DNA of 64,000 bases from Dermatophagoides farinae (taxonomy: Eukaryota > Arthropoda > Arachnida > Sarcoptiformes > Pyroglyphidae): assembly GCF_024713945.1 (NCBI RefSeq), contig NC_134679.1:4903001-4967000 (forward strand), in the 5' to 3' direction. Made by a program: the position numbers and the translations under genes. Each line of letters starts with the position of its first letter. The stretch's first letter is position 1. Below the pieces are notes generated by a model. It had not been told where the DNA came from. It was given only the letters and a program-made list of their open reading frames with translations, and made no database searches. Of the stretch, positions 46,918 to 58,861 are shown in pieces.

Positions 46918-48321
46918 ATGTTGCTTAAAATTGTTGAAAAATTGCTTGATTGGTTAAAGAAAAGATTGGGTCTGAAAAAATGGGAAATCTATCGAATTTA
47001 TCAATTTGTTAATGGGCCATTTATAAAGGTAGTCAAACCAATTGACATTCCAATACATCGACCTATGCATCGATTGACAAGAGCAGATTTGGATAAACAT
47101 ATAAAATCATTTCAACAACAGCCGATTGAAAAAGAGAAAATAATTTTTGCAATCATTCCAACATTCATTTTCAGCATGATTATTATTCGAGCGATAATTG
47201 TTTTGATCATAGATGATGATAATGTCTGGTGTACATGGTTCGGATCAGTATTTCATCTTATTGCATTGAAACGAAGACCACCTGAGATTTCTGGCATGCA
47301 TATCGCTTTCGAAGATTTTTTTTACTGCTGCTTCTTATTTGGATCAATCAAAAATCATTGCTTCTTCCGATTAATGATGTCTTATTGCCATCAGATTTTT
47401 GATCCATTTATGGACAATAATGAAAACCATTGTCGATTAATACTAAGATACTATAATCAGAATCGAAATCATAACAATAATAAAGATGGCTCCTTTATGG
47501 AAATGGATTCAGATTCTCTGAGCATTTTGGCCAGACTGTTAAGATGGATATACACTGCTCAATGTTTGCTTGAAATTGGTTCTCCAGTGTTTATATTTTC
47601 ACTTGCGCTTATCACCTATTCATCCATTGATCCAGATCGGAACAATTTTCATTTGTTCAATTATTCATATTTTTGTTATATATCACACATGTTTAGTGTT
47701 GTATTAATCCTAGCTTATTGGAGTTATTATGGATTAATTTACGCTTCCAATTACTATCTATATCTCAACATTGTTTCTTTCATATTGGAATTCAAATATC
47801 GACAAAACAATAAATATCTCATAAAATCAATTCAATGTTCATCGAATCTAAGGAAAAATCTGTACGACCATCGCAAGAAGCAAGCGAATTTTTTCACTGA
47901 AATACATTTGATGAACGAATATTTTGGCATTTATCTTAGTTATTTGTTTTTCATATATACATCTTTATTCTGTCAAAACTTATATGTTGTGTTGAAATCA
48001 CCAATCTTTTCATCGAACTGGTTATTCTTCAGTGGACTCTCATCCTATTCAGCATTTGTTGTCATATCACTCTGTTTTGTTGTTGCCCGATTGTTTCAAC
48101 TGATCTTCAATTCTCATAAACATTATCAATCATTATTGGTTAAAAATAGATTCCGGATGCATTTTAAAGATAAATTGAAAATAATGAATACAGTCAGCAT
48201 AATTCAAAGCAAAACAATCGGTTTTTCCTTTCTGGATCAAACCTACATACAATATGGCACATTAGTGAGCATTATATATCTTACTGCCACTCTTTTTTGT
48301 CAGATCCTCAAAGTGATGTGA
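46918..48321 (+). CDS. Multi-pass membrane protein, gustatory-receptor-like, tandem copy 1
   Basis: A single open exon of 467 residues with about seven hydrophobic segments (roughly 61-85, 130-145, 215-235, 245-285, 340-365, 375-405 and 440-465). There is no signal peptide. The C-terminus reads GFSFLDQTYIQYGTL...IIYLTATLFCQI. This resembles the last segment of arthropod gustatory receptors (G-F-x-LD...TYLxxLxQF), but the match is weak, so the family call is tentative. Such receptors are ligand-gated channels in chemosensory cells. It is about 95% identical to the copy 2,097 bp downstream. A poly-Asn patch (QNRNHNNNKDG) sits in a loop. Another polytopic membrane family is possible. Confidence 0.6.
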   Translation: MLLKIVEKLLDWLKKRLGLKKWEIYRIYQFVNGPFIKVVKPIDIPIHRPMHRLTRADLDKHIKSFQQQPIEKEKIIFAIIPTFIFSMIIIRAIIVLIIDDDNVWCTWFGSVFHLIALKRRPPEISGMHIAFEDFFYCCFLFGSIKNHCFFRLMMSYCHQIFDPFMDNNENHCRLILRYYNQNRNHNNNKDGSFMEMDSDSLSILARLLRWIYTAQCLLEIGSPVFIFSLALITYSSIDPDRNNFHLFNYSYFCYISHMFSVVLILAYWSYYGLIYASNYYLYLNIVSFILEFKYRQNNKYLIKSIQCSSNLRKNLYDHRKKQANFFTEIHLMNEYFGIYLSYLFFIYTSLFCQNLYVVLKSPIFSSNWLFFSGLSSYSAFVVISLCFVVARLFQLIFNSHKHYQSLLVKNRFRMHFKDKLKIMNTVSIIQSKTIGFSFLDQTYIQYGTLVSIIYLTATLFCQILKVM

Positions 48322-48344
48322 TGTTGCCGTAATATAAATTTAAA

Positions 48345-48811
48345 AAACGATCAACATAAATCTAAATCAATGAACATTTTAATCATAATGAAACAATTGA
48401 TCAAATTACAATCAAAACCTAATTTCAATTTGATCATTGCTCATTTGAAGAAACAATAGAATCTGTTCACCGAAATATGTTTGTTGAATCATTATTTTCG
48501 CTTCTATCCAAGTCATCTGTTTATGATCTATACCCATTATTCTGTCATGCATTGTTTGTTACATTAGAATCGTCATTTTTATCGATGAATTAGCACTTCT
48601 TCATTATTACTCGTTAATGGAAAGATATCAATTCAGAATAAATTACCGTAACAAGCTAAAAATAATGAGTACAATCAGCATAATTCAAAGCAAAACGATC
48701 GGTTTTTCCTTTCTGGATCAAACCTACTCACAATATGGAACATTATTGACCATTTTATATCTTTGTGCTTCTTTCAGATCATTAAAGTTAAGTTCAATGA
48801 TGAATTTATAA
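48345..48811 (+). pseudogene. Decayed 3' fragment of the receptor-like family (unit 2)
   Basis: Homology to the intact genes starts around the segment matching FTEIHLMNEYFGIYLSYLF (here broken into several frames). It continues to an open end at 48617-48811 with KLKIMSTISIIQSKTIGFSFLDQTY. The end is the alternative SFRSLKLSSMMNL tail, shared with the fragment before gene 1. At least one stop and several small deletions lie inside. It sits between the two intact copies. Confidence 0.7.
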
Positions 48812-48948
48812 AACAAAAGTACAACTCAGCCAGACCCTTTTCAAATATCGATCAATTTTGCATGAAAAATCCATCTTGACTTTCTGAATCTTGTCATTGA
48901 TTCATTCACTCATTTTTTTTCCATTTTTTAGTTTCATAATTTACTAAA

Positions 48949-49005
48949 ATGTTTAAAAATTTTGACAGTCCTTTTCACCCTATTGCTGACAACCAACAAC
49001 CATAA
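48949..49005 (+). other. Conserved upstream ORF of receptor-like gene 2 (18 codons)
   Basis: Reads MFKNFDSPFHPIADNQQP and stops 9 nt before the main ATG at 49015. It differs from the uORF of copy 1 at two residues; spacing and stop codon are the same. Confidence 0.45.
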
Positions 49006-49014
49006 TCATAGAAA

Positions 49015-50409
49015 ATGTTGCTTAAAAAATTGCTTGATTGGTTAAAGAAAAGATTGGATCCGAAAAAATGGGAAATCTATCGAATTTATCAATTTGTTAA
49101 TGGGCCATTTATAAAGGTAGTCAAACCAATTGACATTCCAATACATCGACCTATGCATCGATTGACAAGATCAGATTTGGATAAACATATAAAATCATTT
49201 CAACAACATCCGATTGAAAAAGAGCAAATAATTTTTGCAATCATTCCAACATTCATTTTCAGCATAATTATTATTCGAGCGATAATTGTTTTGATCATAG
49301 ATGATGATAGTGTCTTGTGTACATGGTTCGGATCATTATTTCATCTTATTGCATTGAAACGAAGACCACCTGAGATTTCTGGCATGCATATCGCTTTCGA
49401 AGATTTTTTTTACTGTTGCTGCTTATTTGGATCAATCAAAAATCGTAGCTTCTTCCGATTGATGATGTCTTATTGCCATCAGATTTTTGATCCATTTATG
49501 GACAATAATGAAAATCATTGTCGATTAATACTAAGATACTATAATCAGAATCGAAATCATAACAATAATAAAGATGGCTCCTTTATGGAAATGGATTCAG
49601 ATTCTCTGAGCATTTTGGCCAGACTGTTAAGATGGATATACACTGCTCAATGTTTGCTTGAAATTGGTTCTCCAGTGTTTATATTTTCACTTGCGCTTAT
49701 CACCTATTCATCCATTGATCCAGATCGGAACAATTTTCATTTGTTCAATTATTCATATTTTTGTTATATATCACACATGTTTAGTGTTGTATTAATCCTA
49801 GCTTATTGGAATTATTATGGATTAATTTACGCTTCCAATTACTATCTATATCTCAACATTGTTTCTTTCATATTGGAATTCAAATATCGACAAAACAATA
49901 AATATCTCATAAAATCAATTCAATGTTCATCGAATCTAAGGAAAAATCTGTACGACCATCGCAAGAAGCAAGCGAATTTTTTCACTGAAATACATTTGAT
50001 GAACGAATATTTTGGCATTTATCTTAGTTATTTGTTTTTCATTTATACATCTTTATTCTGTCAAACCTTATATGTAGTGTTGAAATCACAAATCTTTTCA
50101 TCAAACTGGTTATTCTTCTGTGGACTTTCATCATATTCAGCATTTATTGTCTTATCACTTTGTTTTGTTGTTGCCCGATTGTTTCAACTGATCTTCAATT
50201 CTCATAAATATTATCAATCATTATTGGTTAAAAATAGATACAGGATGCATTTTAAAGATAAATTGAAAATAATGAGTACAGTCAGCATAATTCAAAGCAA
50301 AACGGTCGGTTTTTCCTTTCTGGATCAAACCTACATACAATATGGCACATTATTGAACATTATATATCTTACCGCCACGCTTTTTTGTCAAATCCTCAAA
50401 GTAATGTGA
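49015..50409 (+). CDS. Multi-pass membrane protein, gustatory-receptor-like, tandem copy 2
   Basis: A single open exon of 464 residues. By eye it is about 95% identical to copy 1, with a three-residue deletion near the N-terminus (IVE). Substitutions cluster in the first 140 and last 130 residues. The middle (about residues 150-340) has one difference. The topology and C-terminal motif are as in copy 1. The 5' flank (48880-49014) is a close copy of 46782-46917, so the whole unit was duplicated recently. Confidence 0.6.
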   Translation: MLLKKLLDWLKKRLDPKKWEIYRIYQFVNGPFIKVVKPIDIPIHRPMHRLTRSDLDKHIKSFQQHPIEKEQIIFAIIPTFIFSIIIIRAIIVLIIDDDSVLCTWFGSLFHLIALKRRPPEISGMHIAFEDFFYCCCLFGSIKNRSFFRLMMSYCHQIFDPFMDNNENHCRLILRYYNQNRNHNNNKDGSFMEMDSDSLSILARLLRWIYTAQCLLEIGSPVFIFSLALITYSSIDPDRNNFHLFNYSYFCYISHMFSVVLILAYWNYYGLIYASNYYLYLNIVSFILEFKYRQNNKYLIKSIQCSSNLRKNLYDHRKKQANFFTEIHLMNEYFGIYLSYLFFIYTSLFCQTLYVVLKSQIFSSNWLFFCGLSSYSAFIVLSLCFVVARLFQLIFNSHKYYQSLLVKNRYRMHFKDKLKIMSTVSIIQSKTVGFSFLDQTYIQYGTLLNIIYLTATLFCQILKVM

Positions 50410-50419
50410 TTGTTTAAAA

Positions 50420-50924
50420 AACGATCAACATAAATTTAAATCAATGAACATTTTAATCATAATGAAACATTTACAATCAAAACATAATTCCAATTTAATC
50501 ATTGCTCATTTGAAGCAACAATAGAATCTGTTCACCGAGATATGTTTGTTGAATCATTATTTTTGCTACTATCCAAGTCATCTGTTCATCATTTATACAT
50601 TGTTATTCTGTCATGCATTGTTTGTTACACTAGAAACATCTATTCTTTGGTCATCTATATTTTTTTTATTAGCGTTTGTCTCTATACACCAATCATTGCA
50701 CTGATTATTTCAAAAAATATTCAATTTTCATAAACATTATCAGACTATTCTGGCTATTAATCAGAATCTTATCCAAGCTGGATGTGATCCATAGTCGAAC
50801 GATTGGATTTTGTTTTATAGATTTTATCTATGTACAATATGACACCTTAATGACAATCATATTTATAACAGCATCATTATTCTTTCAAATTATCATTTGT
50901 CATGTAAAACGCTCATATTTTTAA
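50420..50924 (+). pseudogene. Decayed 3' fragment of the receptor-like family (unit 3)
   Basis: The first 130 bp match the 3' flank of gene 1 (48350-48500). Further on, open pieces in different frames match the intact genes: SSVHHLYIVILSCIVC, then TIGFCFIDFIYVQYDTL and IIFITASLFFQI, the last membrane segment. It is more diverged than the unit 2 fragment. It closes the array on the right. Confidence 0.65.
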
Positions 50925-51076
50925 TTCCTTTCCAGAAATGAATAGGGAATACTTGGAGAAACCAGAGATCATTGTCAAAACATGCATAGACTTACAAGTG
51001 ATGAATATTTCATTTCTCTCTACAAAAAAAAAATGTTACGTTATGATAAGTAGGAAAAATTGGAAAATAAAATCAA

Positions 51077-53028
<1,952 letters not shown>

Positions 53029-53697
53029 ATGGGATTTCGTGGAGGCGGAAGAGGCGGTAGCTTCAATAGAGGCCGAGGAGGTGGTGGATTCGGTAGAGGT
53101 GGGGGTCGCGGTGGTGGTCGTGGTGGTGGAAAGTTTGGCGGTCGCGGTCAGCAAGACGATGGTCCACCCGAGCAAGTTGTCGAATTTGGCCACTATACAC
53201 ATCCTTGCCTGAATCAATTGATCATCAAATCTGGTATCGAAGATGTTCCATTTTTCAACGCTCCAATATATACTGAAGATAAACATCGTATTGGAAAAGT
53301 TGATGAAATTTTCGGCTCGATACGAGATTATTATGTTTCCGTAGAACTGATGGAAAACTTTTTTGCCAATTCTTTTAAAGTGGATACCAAATTTTATATC
53401 GATCCTCAAAAATTACTACCATTAACTCGTTTCTTAGGACCACCCGGTGGTGGTAAAAAAGGTGGACCAAGTAGAGGTGGCGGCCGAGGGGGACGTGGTA
53501 CTGGATTCAATAGAGGTGGTGGTAATCGTGGAAGCTTTTCAAATCGAGGTGGCGGAAACCGCGGTAGTTTCAGTAACCGAGGCGGAAATTTTGGAGGAAG
53601 AGGTGGTGGGCGTGGTGGAAGCTTCGGTGGTAGGGGAGGAAATCGAGGTCGTGGTGGTGGTGGTTTCCGTGGTGGATTTCGTGGAGGAAAACAATAG
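53029..53697 (+). CDS. GAR1: H/ACA ribonucleoprotein subunit GAR1
   Basis: A 222-residue single-exon protein. An RGG-rich N-terminus (residues 1-45) leads to the GAR1 core (about 50-135; [60 protein letters not shown]). A long C-terminal RGG/FSNRGG region follows. GAR1 is one of the four core proteins of H/ACA snoRNPs, which pseudouridylate rRNA and snRNA and form part of telomerase in many animals; it acts in nucleoli. Size and domain order are as in other animals. Two overlapping AATAAA signals lie at 53815-53824. The antisense frame at 53020-53409 is a shadow. Confidence 0.95.
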   Translation: MGFRGGGRGGSFNRGRGGGGFGRGGGRGGGRGGGKFGGRGQQDDGPPEQVVEFGHYTHPCLNQLIIKSGIEDVPFFNAPIYTEDKHRIGKVDEIFGSIRDYYVSVELMENFFANSFKVDTKFYIDPQKLLPLTRFLGPPGGGKKGGPSRGGGRGGRGTGFNRGGGNRGSFSNRGGGNRGSFSNRGGNFGGRGGGRGGSFGGRGGNRGRGGGGFRGGFRGGKQ

Positions 53698-54052
53698 AAT
53701 TATTCATTTTCATCAATGCCCATTCTACATCGACATTTTTTTCATTTTTTTTTTTTTTGTACATCATAAATATTTCATCAGTGTCGGTATTGTCATATTA
53801 TATTTTTTTAAAAAAATAAATAAATATTGAAGATGCTTTTACTGTTGTAAAATGTTTGTTAAATGACCTAAAACAGCACCTAAAATCTCAAGAAATTAAT
53901 TTTTATATAAATACGAGATTTTCAATTTAGACTAATTAAATTAATTATAATTTTATTAATTTCATTTCAATAACATTTTTCTGATGATAAAATTTTTTTA
54001 GGTTTTAGAATTTTTAATTCTGTAAAAAAAATTGGTAGCAATTAAATGATTT
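53698..54052. other. Intergenic 3' region of GAR1 and the first small secreted gene
   Basis: Contains the GAR1 poly(A) signals. A minus-strand AATAAA at 53952-53957 is about 100 bp past the stop of the small secreted gene. Otherwise AT-rich with no gene. Confidence 0.55.
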
Positions 54053-54298
54053 TCAATTTAAATGAAGAATGCTAAACATATAACCAAAGAAAACGCCAAA
54101 TTTTCTGACCATTCTATATGTATGATGAATTAAATCTGAAAACATTTCAATCATTGGAGTGAATTCTCTTGAAATTCGGTCGGCAATATTGGAAAAAAAT
54201 GAAAATCCATATACAAAATGAGAATCATGAGCCATAATAGCAATGATGATAACTAATGTAGCCACCATCCATGTACAAATGGAAATCATCGATGCCAT
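54053..54298 (-). CDS. Small secreted protein, paralogue A (81 aa), unknown family
   Basis: Start chosen at MASMISICTW, which aligns with MASLISTCML of paralogue B; the longer open frame upstream lacks similarity in function and follows the TATA box. A signal peptide (to about HFVYG) is followed by a mature part of about 48 residues. This is rich in Phe, Ile and Met with scattered Arg, His, Asp and Glu, and has no cysteine. The signal region is about 75% identical to paralogue B, whereas the mature part is very different. I do not recognise a family. Short secreted amphipathic proteins with this pattern include antimicrobial peptides and secreted effectors, but that is inference. Confidence 0.6.
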   Translation of the reverse strand: MASMISICTWMVATLVIIIAIMAHDSHFVYGFSFFSNIADRISREFTPMIEMFSDLIHHTYRMVRKFGVFFGYMFSILHLN

Positions 54299-54390
54299 CG
54301 TTTTGTTCGTAAGTTTAATAGTGAATTTTATTTTTTTTTTTTGATTGTTTGTCAAAAAATAATCAATTGATTGCCATATTGATTGTTTTC

Positions 54391-54400
54391 ATTTATATAT
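54391..54400 (-). promoter_or_regulatory. TATA box of small secreted gene A
   Basis: On the minus strand ATATATAAATGAAAACAATC is followed downstream by AATCAATTGATT; both elements recur in the same order before gene B. The TATA-like core is about 95 bp upstream of the start codon. Confidence 0.55.
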
Positions 54401-54524
54401 GAATTAGCGATGGAATTCAATAATTTCTTATCAATATTGGCATAATTTTTTGAAATGTTAATTTTTTAAAAAATAAATGTCAATTTTATTAGTTTAAAAA
54501 AATGTTAAAGGGTAATGCAAACAA

Positions 54525-54806
54525 CTAAAATATTTTGTTTATAAATTTTTTTACAAAATCAGGAACTGTAATATTAATATGAATATTGGAAAAAATATTG
54601 ACAATAGTATCTTTAAGTTTTTTGGTCACATCGAATGTATTTCCTGCTACAGATGAGGCCAAATTAGTCACTGGACTGAATACATTCGAAATCTTGTCAG
54701 TTAATACAAATCCATGTACAAAGTTAGAATCATGAGCCATAATAGCAATGATGATGATAATTAATGCAGTCACCATCAACATACAAGTGGAAATCAACGA
54801 TGCCAT
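54525..54806 (-). CDS. Small secreted protein, paralogue B (93 aa), unknown family
   Basis: MASLISTCMLMVTALIIIII begins a signal peptide ending near NFVHG. The mature part is about 60 residues. It has no cysteine and one N-glycosylation site (NIT), and it ends in a basic amphipathic stretch (FVKKFINKIF). It shares signal peptide, core promoter and orientation with paralogue A some 230 bp downstream, so the two arose by tandem duplication. A minus-strand AATAAA is at 54485-54490. The neighbour on the other side is a PGRP gene; a role in defence or at the body surface is possible but not shown. Confidence 0.65.
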   Translation of the reverse strand: MASLISTCMLMVTALIIIIIAIMAHDSNFVHGFVLTDKISNVFSPVTNLASSVAGNTFDVTKKLKDTIVNIFSNIHINITVPDFVKKFINKIF

Positions 54807-54887
54807 CGTTTTGTTCGATAGTTGAATCTTGATTTTTTTCAAATGTTTTGCAAAACACAATCAATTGATTATCAGGTGATTGTGTTC

Positions 54888-54898
54888 ATTTATATAAG
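54888..54898 (-). promoter_or_regulatory. TATA box of small secreted gene B
   Basis: Minus-strand TTATATAAATGAACACAATC, about 85 bp before the start codon. It matches the element before gene A, including the downstream AATCAATTGATT. Confidence 0.55.
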
Positions 54899-55327
54899 AA
54901 TTAACCATGGAATTTAATAAATCAATAGATTTATGGTTGATATATAGCATTGACATTAGAAAGAGTTGAAAATATTCCAAAAAATTTACCAAAGGTTATT
55001 AGAGTTAATTTTTTTTTTAAACTATCACCATCATCATTGTATTGAAAAGCGGATATTAAAATTTAGAAAAAATTGACCCAGAAATTTTTTTTTCTGTATT
55101 TCTAGTGAAAGTCTCGAATATGTCTACATGGCAACGACATTTTGTCAATAGATTGTTGACATCATCGTTGTCATGTACACGACAAAAATTGAGAAAAAAA
55201 ACACCAAACAGAACAGGAAATGAAAAATATCGGAAAACCACCAGGCTATCTAGATGAGTGCGATGGAAAAATTAAAGTATAAATTAATGAACATATTTGA
55301 TTAGATGGTCAAATACTGGGCAAAAAA
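54899..55327. promoter_or_regulatory. Divergent upstream region of small secreted gene B and the PGRP gene
   Basis: About 430 bp between divergent genes. A TATA-like AGTATAAATTAA lies near 55273, some 50 bp before the PGRP start codon. No other gene; the 61-codon minus-strand frame at 55056-55241 has no supporting feature. Confidence 0.45.
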
Positions 55328-56373
55328 ATGTTGTCACCAAAGTGGTCGTTTATAATTTGGCCATATTTTTGTTTGTTCATTGTAAATGGACAAATTTTAG
55401 ACAGATTCATTGACAATCTAGCATGTCGTCGTACGTCGAACAATGGAATCTATGGTGAATGTATGCCTCGAAGATGTTGCCGATCATTATCAGCCGTTCG
55501 AAATTTATGTCTCACATCATCCGATCATGTTTGTTGTTATGGTGAAGATGTTTGTAGTATGGGCTCAGATTATGATCGACGATTTCCAGCATCAGGATCA
55601 GCTATCATCCCTGTCGACAATGATTATCTACCCAATCGAGGAAGTAAGTCATCTGGTCTCTCGAATCCTCAAATACTGATCATTAATCCAAACTATTAGT
55701 GAGAGATTATTGTAATCGATTTATGGTCACTCGTGAAGATTGGGGGGCATTACCGCCAACCAAACGTGCTTATCGGATGCCAGTTCGTGTTGATTATGTC
55801 ATCGTTCATCATACGGGTGATGATGATGATAGATGTTGGTCGTTGGAACAATGTCGACAGCGTCTTCGTAGAATGCAATTGTATTATCAACGCGAAAAAC
55901 AATTTCCGGATATACCATGGAATTTCCTAATAAACAATCAAGGCGATATTTATGAAGGTATTGGCTGGGATTCACAAGGATATCATACCGAGCAATGGAA
56001 TGATCGATCATTGGGCATTGCTTTTATTGGTGATTATGATGTTCAATCACCGAGTACAAAAGCATTAAGAGCATTGACACATTTGCTGGATTGTGGTGTT
56101 GAACAGCGTGTGCTTGATAGATTTTATCGACTACAAGGACATCGTGATATGAGACCAACTAGTTGTCCAGGTGATTACCTTTACGATGCATTAAGAAGAA
56201 TTAGATCAACAGGTTCGGGTAATCGTATAAATAACATAATCTCTAATAATGATGATGATTATGATTCCGATGATGAATTCTTGCCACGTATCGATACGAA
56301 TAGCACAGTGAATAATATCCATAATGAGAATAATCAATATTCTGATTCAAAGAACAAATCTTTAATGAATTAA
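55328..56373 (+). CDS. Secreted peptidoglycan recognition protein with Cys-rich N-terminus
   Basis: Exons 55328-55643 and 55700-56373 (56-bp intron, phase 1) give 329 residues. A signal peptide (1-21) leads to a Cys-rich segment (about 32-75, eight cysteines including two CC pairs) and then a PGRP/amidase-2 domain (about 110-275). Zn-ligand positions of T7-lysozyme-type amidases are present: H142/H143 (VIVHHTG), H253 (LQGHRD) and C261 (TSCPGD). The position of the catalytic Tyr in PGRPs (YNFLI) is Trp here (PWNFLI, W179), so hydrolysis may be weakened and the protein may act mainly in binding. A Asp/Asn-rich tail follows. PGRPs detect or degrade bacterial peptidoglycan in innate immunity and the gut. 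The Cys-rich part may be a separate clip-like module; I do not recognise it with confidence. Confidence 0.88.
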
Positions 56374-56426
56374 TTTTAGTTTTAATCAAATTTTAATTGT
56401 ATAAAAAACCTTTGAAATATCAATTA

Positions 56427-57656
56427 TTAGCGGTTGAAATCGATTTGAAGAATATCTAGAGCGATTCGAATCCATTCAGGATAGTCATTATAATTTGTTC
56501 CAACATTATAGCGAAGAGTATCGATAATAAATTGTTCAAATCGTTGTTCTTTGATAGCTGAACGAATCATTTCCATGAAACGCATCTGAAACCTTAGATT
56601 ATGAATGGTCAACAGCTGACAGGCTATTGAATTTTTACTTCTGAACAATTGACAAAGATAGCTTCGATTTACAGTTAAACATGTTGAACAATCACAATCC
56701 GGACAAACTGGTAATTTGTCTGTAAGGTAACGCTGATTGGACAGATTTAATTGCTTGCCTAAGCCAACTAATGCCGTTCCAAATCTAGCAGTACGTGTGG
56801 GATAAACACAATCAAATTGATCACATCCAAGTGCAACACATAATAACATGTCGACAGCATATCCCACTCCCATCAAATATCGAGGTTTCGAATCGGGTAA
56901 ATTTTCAGTACTTATGGCTACCATTTTAATGAAATCTTCTTTAGCTTCACCACCACTTAAACCACCGATCGCGATACCTGGTGGATCACGTGCAACAAGC
57001 TCTCTGACCGATATTCGTCGAAAGGATTCATCTAGACCACCTTGAATGATTGGATAAAGATTTTGCAATTGATCGCGACCAGTTTCATGATGATATTTTC
57101 GGGCACGATCATACCATCGAATTGATCGATACAACGCCTCTTCAAAACGTCGATCATCTTGAGCTGTAGCTGAAACGACATCATCCAATTGCATCATAAT
57201 GTTTGAGCCGAGTTTATGTTGTATTTCCATGCAACCTTCAGGTGATAAAAATATTTCGCCTTCATTGTACGGTGATTCGAAACGAACACCTTCTTCATTG
57301 ATTGACATGAGTTTACTGAGCGAAACCATCTGAAATCCACCGGAATCTGTGAGAATGGCATGCGGCCAACGGATGAATCCATGACAACCTCCACGGCCAA
57401 TTCGATTGACAACATCAGCGCCGGGTTGTGAAGCTAGATGATATGCATTGCATAACATCAATCGGCATCCAGTTTGTTCCAATTCCTCGGGCATCACTGA
57501 TTTCATTGCACCACTAGTTCCAACGGGCATAAAAATTGGTGTCTCAATTTCAACATCTTTACCAAATTCACTGGTAGATTTCAGTAGGAGACGGCCAACA
57601 CGGGCACGAGTTTTTTTACATTTGGTTATCGTTTCAAAATACAATGGACGATCCAT
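56427..57656 (-). CDS. QTRT1: Queuine tRNA-ribosyltransferase catalytic subunit
   Basis: Single-exon protein of 409 residues covering the whole TGT fold. It shows the PIFMPVGTSGAMK start, the substrate-binding DSGGFQM motif, MQLDDV, the GGLSGGE loop and GVGYAVDMLLCV. The catalytic Asp region reads DCVYPTRTARFG, and the zinc site is CPDCDCSTC plus the His of LTIHNLRF. QTRT1 swaps guanine 34 for queuine in tRNAs with GUN anticodons, working with QTRT2 at mitochondria and in the cytosol. All key residues are present and the length is normal. It is convergent with the PGRP gene: stop codons are about 55 bp apart, so the 3' UTRs probably overlap. Confidence 0.95.
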   Translation of the reverse strand: MDRPLYFETITKCKKTRARVGRLLLKSTSEFGKDVEIETPIFMPVGTSGAMKSVMPEELEQTGCRLMLCNAYHLASQPGADVVNRIGRGGCHGFIRWPHAILTDSGGFQMVSLSKLMSINEEGVRFESPYNEGEIFLSPEGCMEIQHKLGSNIMMQLDDVVSATAQDDRRFEEALYRSIRWYDRARKYHHETGRDQLQNLYPIIQGGLDESFRRISVRELVARDPPGIAIGGLSGGEAKEDFIKMVAISTENLPDSKPRYLMGVGYAVDMLLCVALGCDQFDCVYPTRTARFGTALVGLGKQLNLSNQRYLTDKLPVCPDCDCSTCLTVNRSYLCQLFRSKNSIACQLLTIHNLRFQMRFMEMIRSAIKEQRFEQFIIDTLRYNVGTNYNDYPEWIRIALDILQIDFNR

Positions 57657-58861
57657 TTAGAATGGAATGAAAGAGGTAGAATCATATGGTTGAAAGAAAC
57701 AAATAAAATCAAAGTTCATATTCTGAAAAGTCCACATCCAAACATGCGCCTGGTATGAATATTACAGTTTATACGAGTTTCGGTTGGATTGGATCACTGC
57801 AAGCATGGATCTTGGATTGAATTGAATGTTTTTTTTGGAGAAAGCGGCATCTATCGTTGACGATAAATATTATCATAAAAATTTAGCAACTATGAAATGG
57901 GCGCGATAGATGATTGCAACTTGTTGAATCAACAAACAGAAACAAACAAAATGATCATATGCTTGTATTTTATCGTGATTCTCATGGTAACCAAACCAGG
58001 GGTTAAGCATTAAATTATATATTAAAATAACAAGAAAGATATTATCATCATCATTATCCTAAAGAAAAACATTTTATCTGGCGACTGGAAAATCGGTAAA
58101 TAATATTAATCAAATGATCGATATCTGTATTCTGGCTCTTGAATCTCATTTGTTTTTTTTTTCATCCAGGCTATATATGTGAATGGTGTAATGTTATTTT
58201 TATGGTAAATCACTGATATCCACTTTTTGATACACTCATAAACATCTATCCAAGCAATGTGCCAGAGAGCGTGAGAGAGAGAATCAAACAATATCTTGTT
58301 GTTCGTGATTTTAATACAATACACACATCCTGTATAACATCGTTACGACAATATCGATATCCTTTTAGGAGCCATATAGTACATCCATGCATTCATCCAT
58401 AAAACCAGCATTTAGAAAAAAAAAATAATCATCCGTCAAAATAATTGCATACATGATTTGCACAGTTAACATTTGAATCGTGAGTCGCCGTGTTGATTGT
58501 AATTTCAAACAACAATTTTCACAGCTATTTTTGAAAACCTCCAATCAAAAAAAAAAAACATTCATTTACAATCAACAAAAACTGAATGTAATGTCAACTC
58601 GTTTTTTGTTTGCCTAATTTACGTTTCCATGAGAATGTTTTAATAGGCTGATAACATTTTGTATGAATTTTTTGGATTCGATCATTGTTTCTGTCAAGCT
58701 CAAATCATAATCTTAATTGAAATTAGCCAATAATAAAAAAAATCGGTATGTCGCTATATATAAAATTAAATTAATTGTTTGTAAATAAAATAAAAATCCA
58801 CTCATTAGGTCAACATACTAGCATTGGCAATAAACGTTTGATTTATTGATTGGTTTTAAAA
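57657..58861. other. Intergenic region between QTRT1 and the myosin light chain gene
   Basis: About 1.2 kb with the QTRT1 promoter on the left and the light chain promoter on the right. No coding exon was recognised; the 72-codon frame at 58106-58324 (-) has no support. Confidence 0.55.
58754..58766 (+). promoter_or_regulatory. TATA box overlapping a MEF2-like site, myosin light chain promoter
   Basis: CTATATATAA fits the MEF2 consensus YTAWWWWTAR and overlaps TATATAAAA, about 100 bp before the start codon. MEF2 control is expected for muscle genes, but the overlap with a TATA box makes the factor assignment uncertain. Confidence 0.35.

Noticed and set aside
56848-57660. Frames on either strand of 65-73 codons
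   Set aside because: Shadows of the QTRT1 coding sequence.
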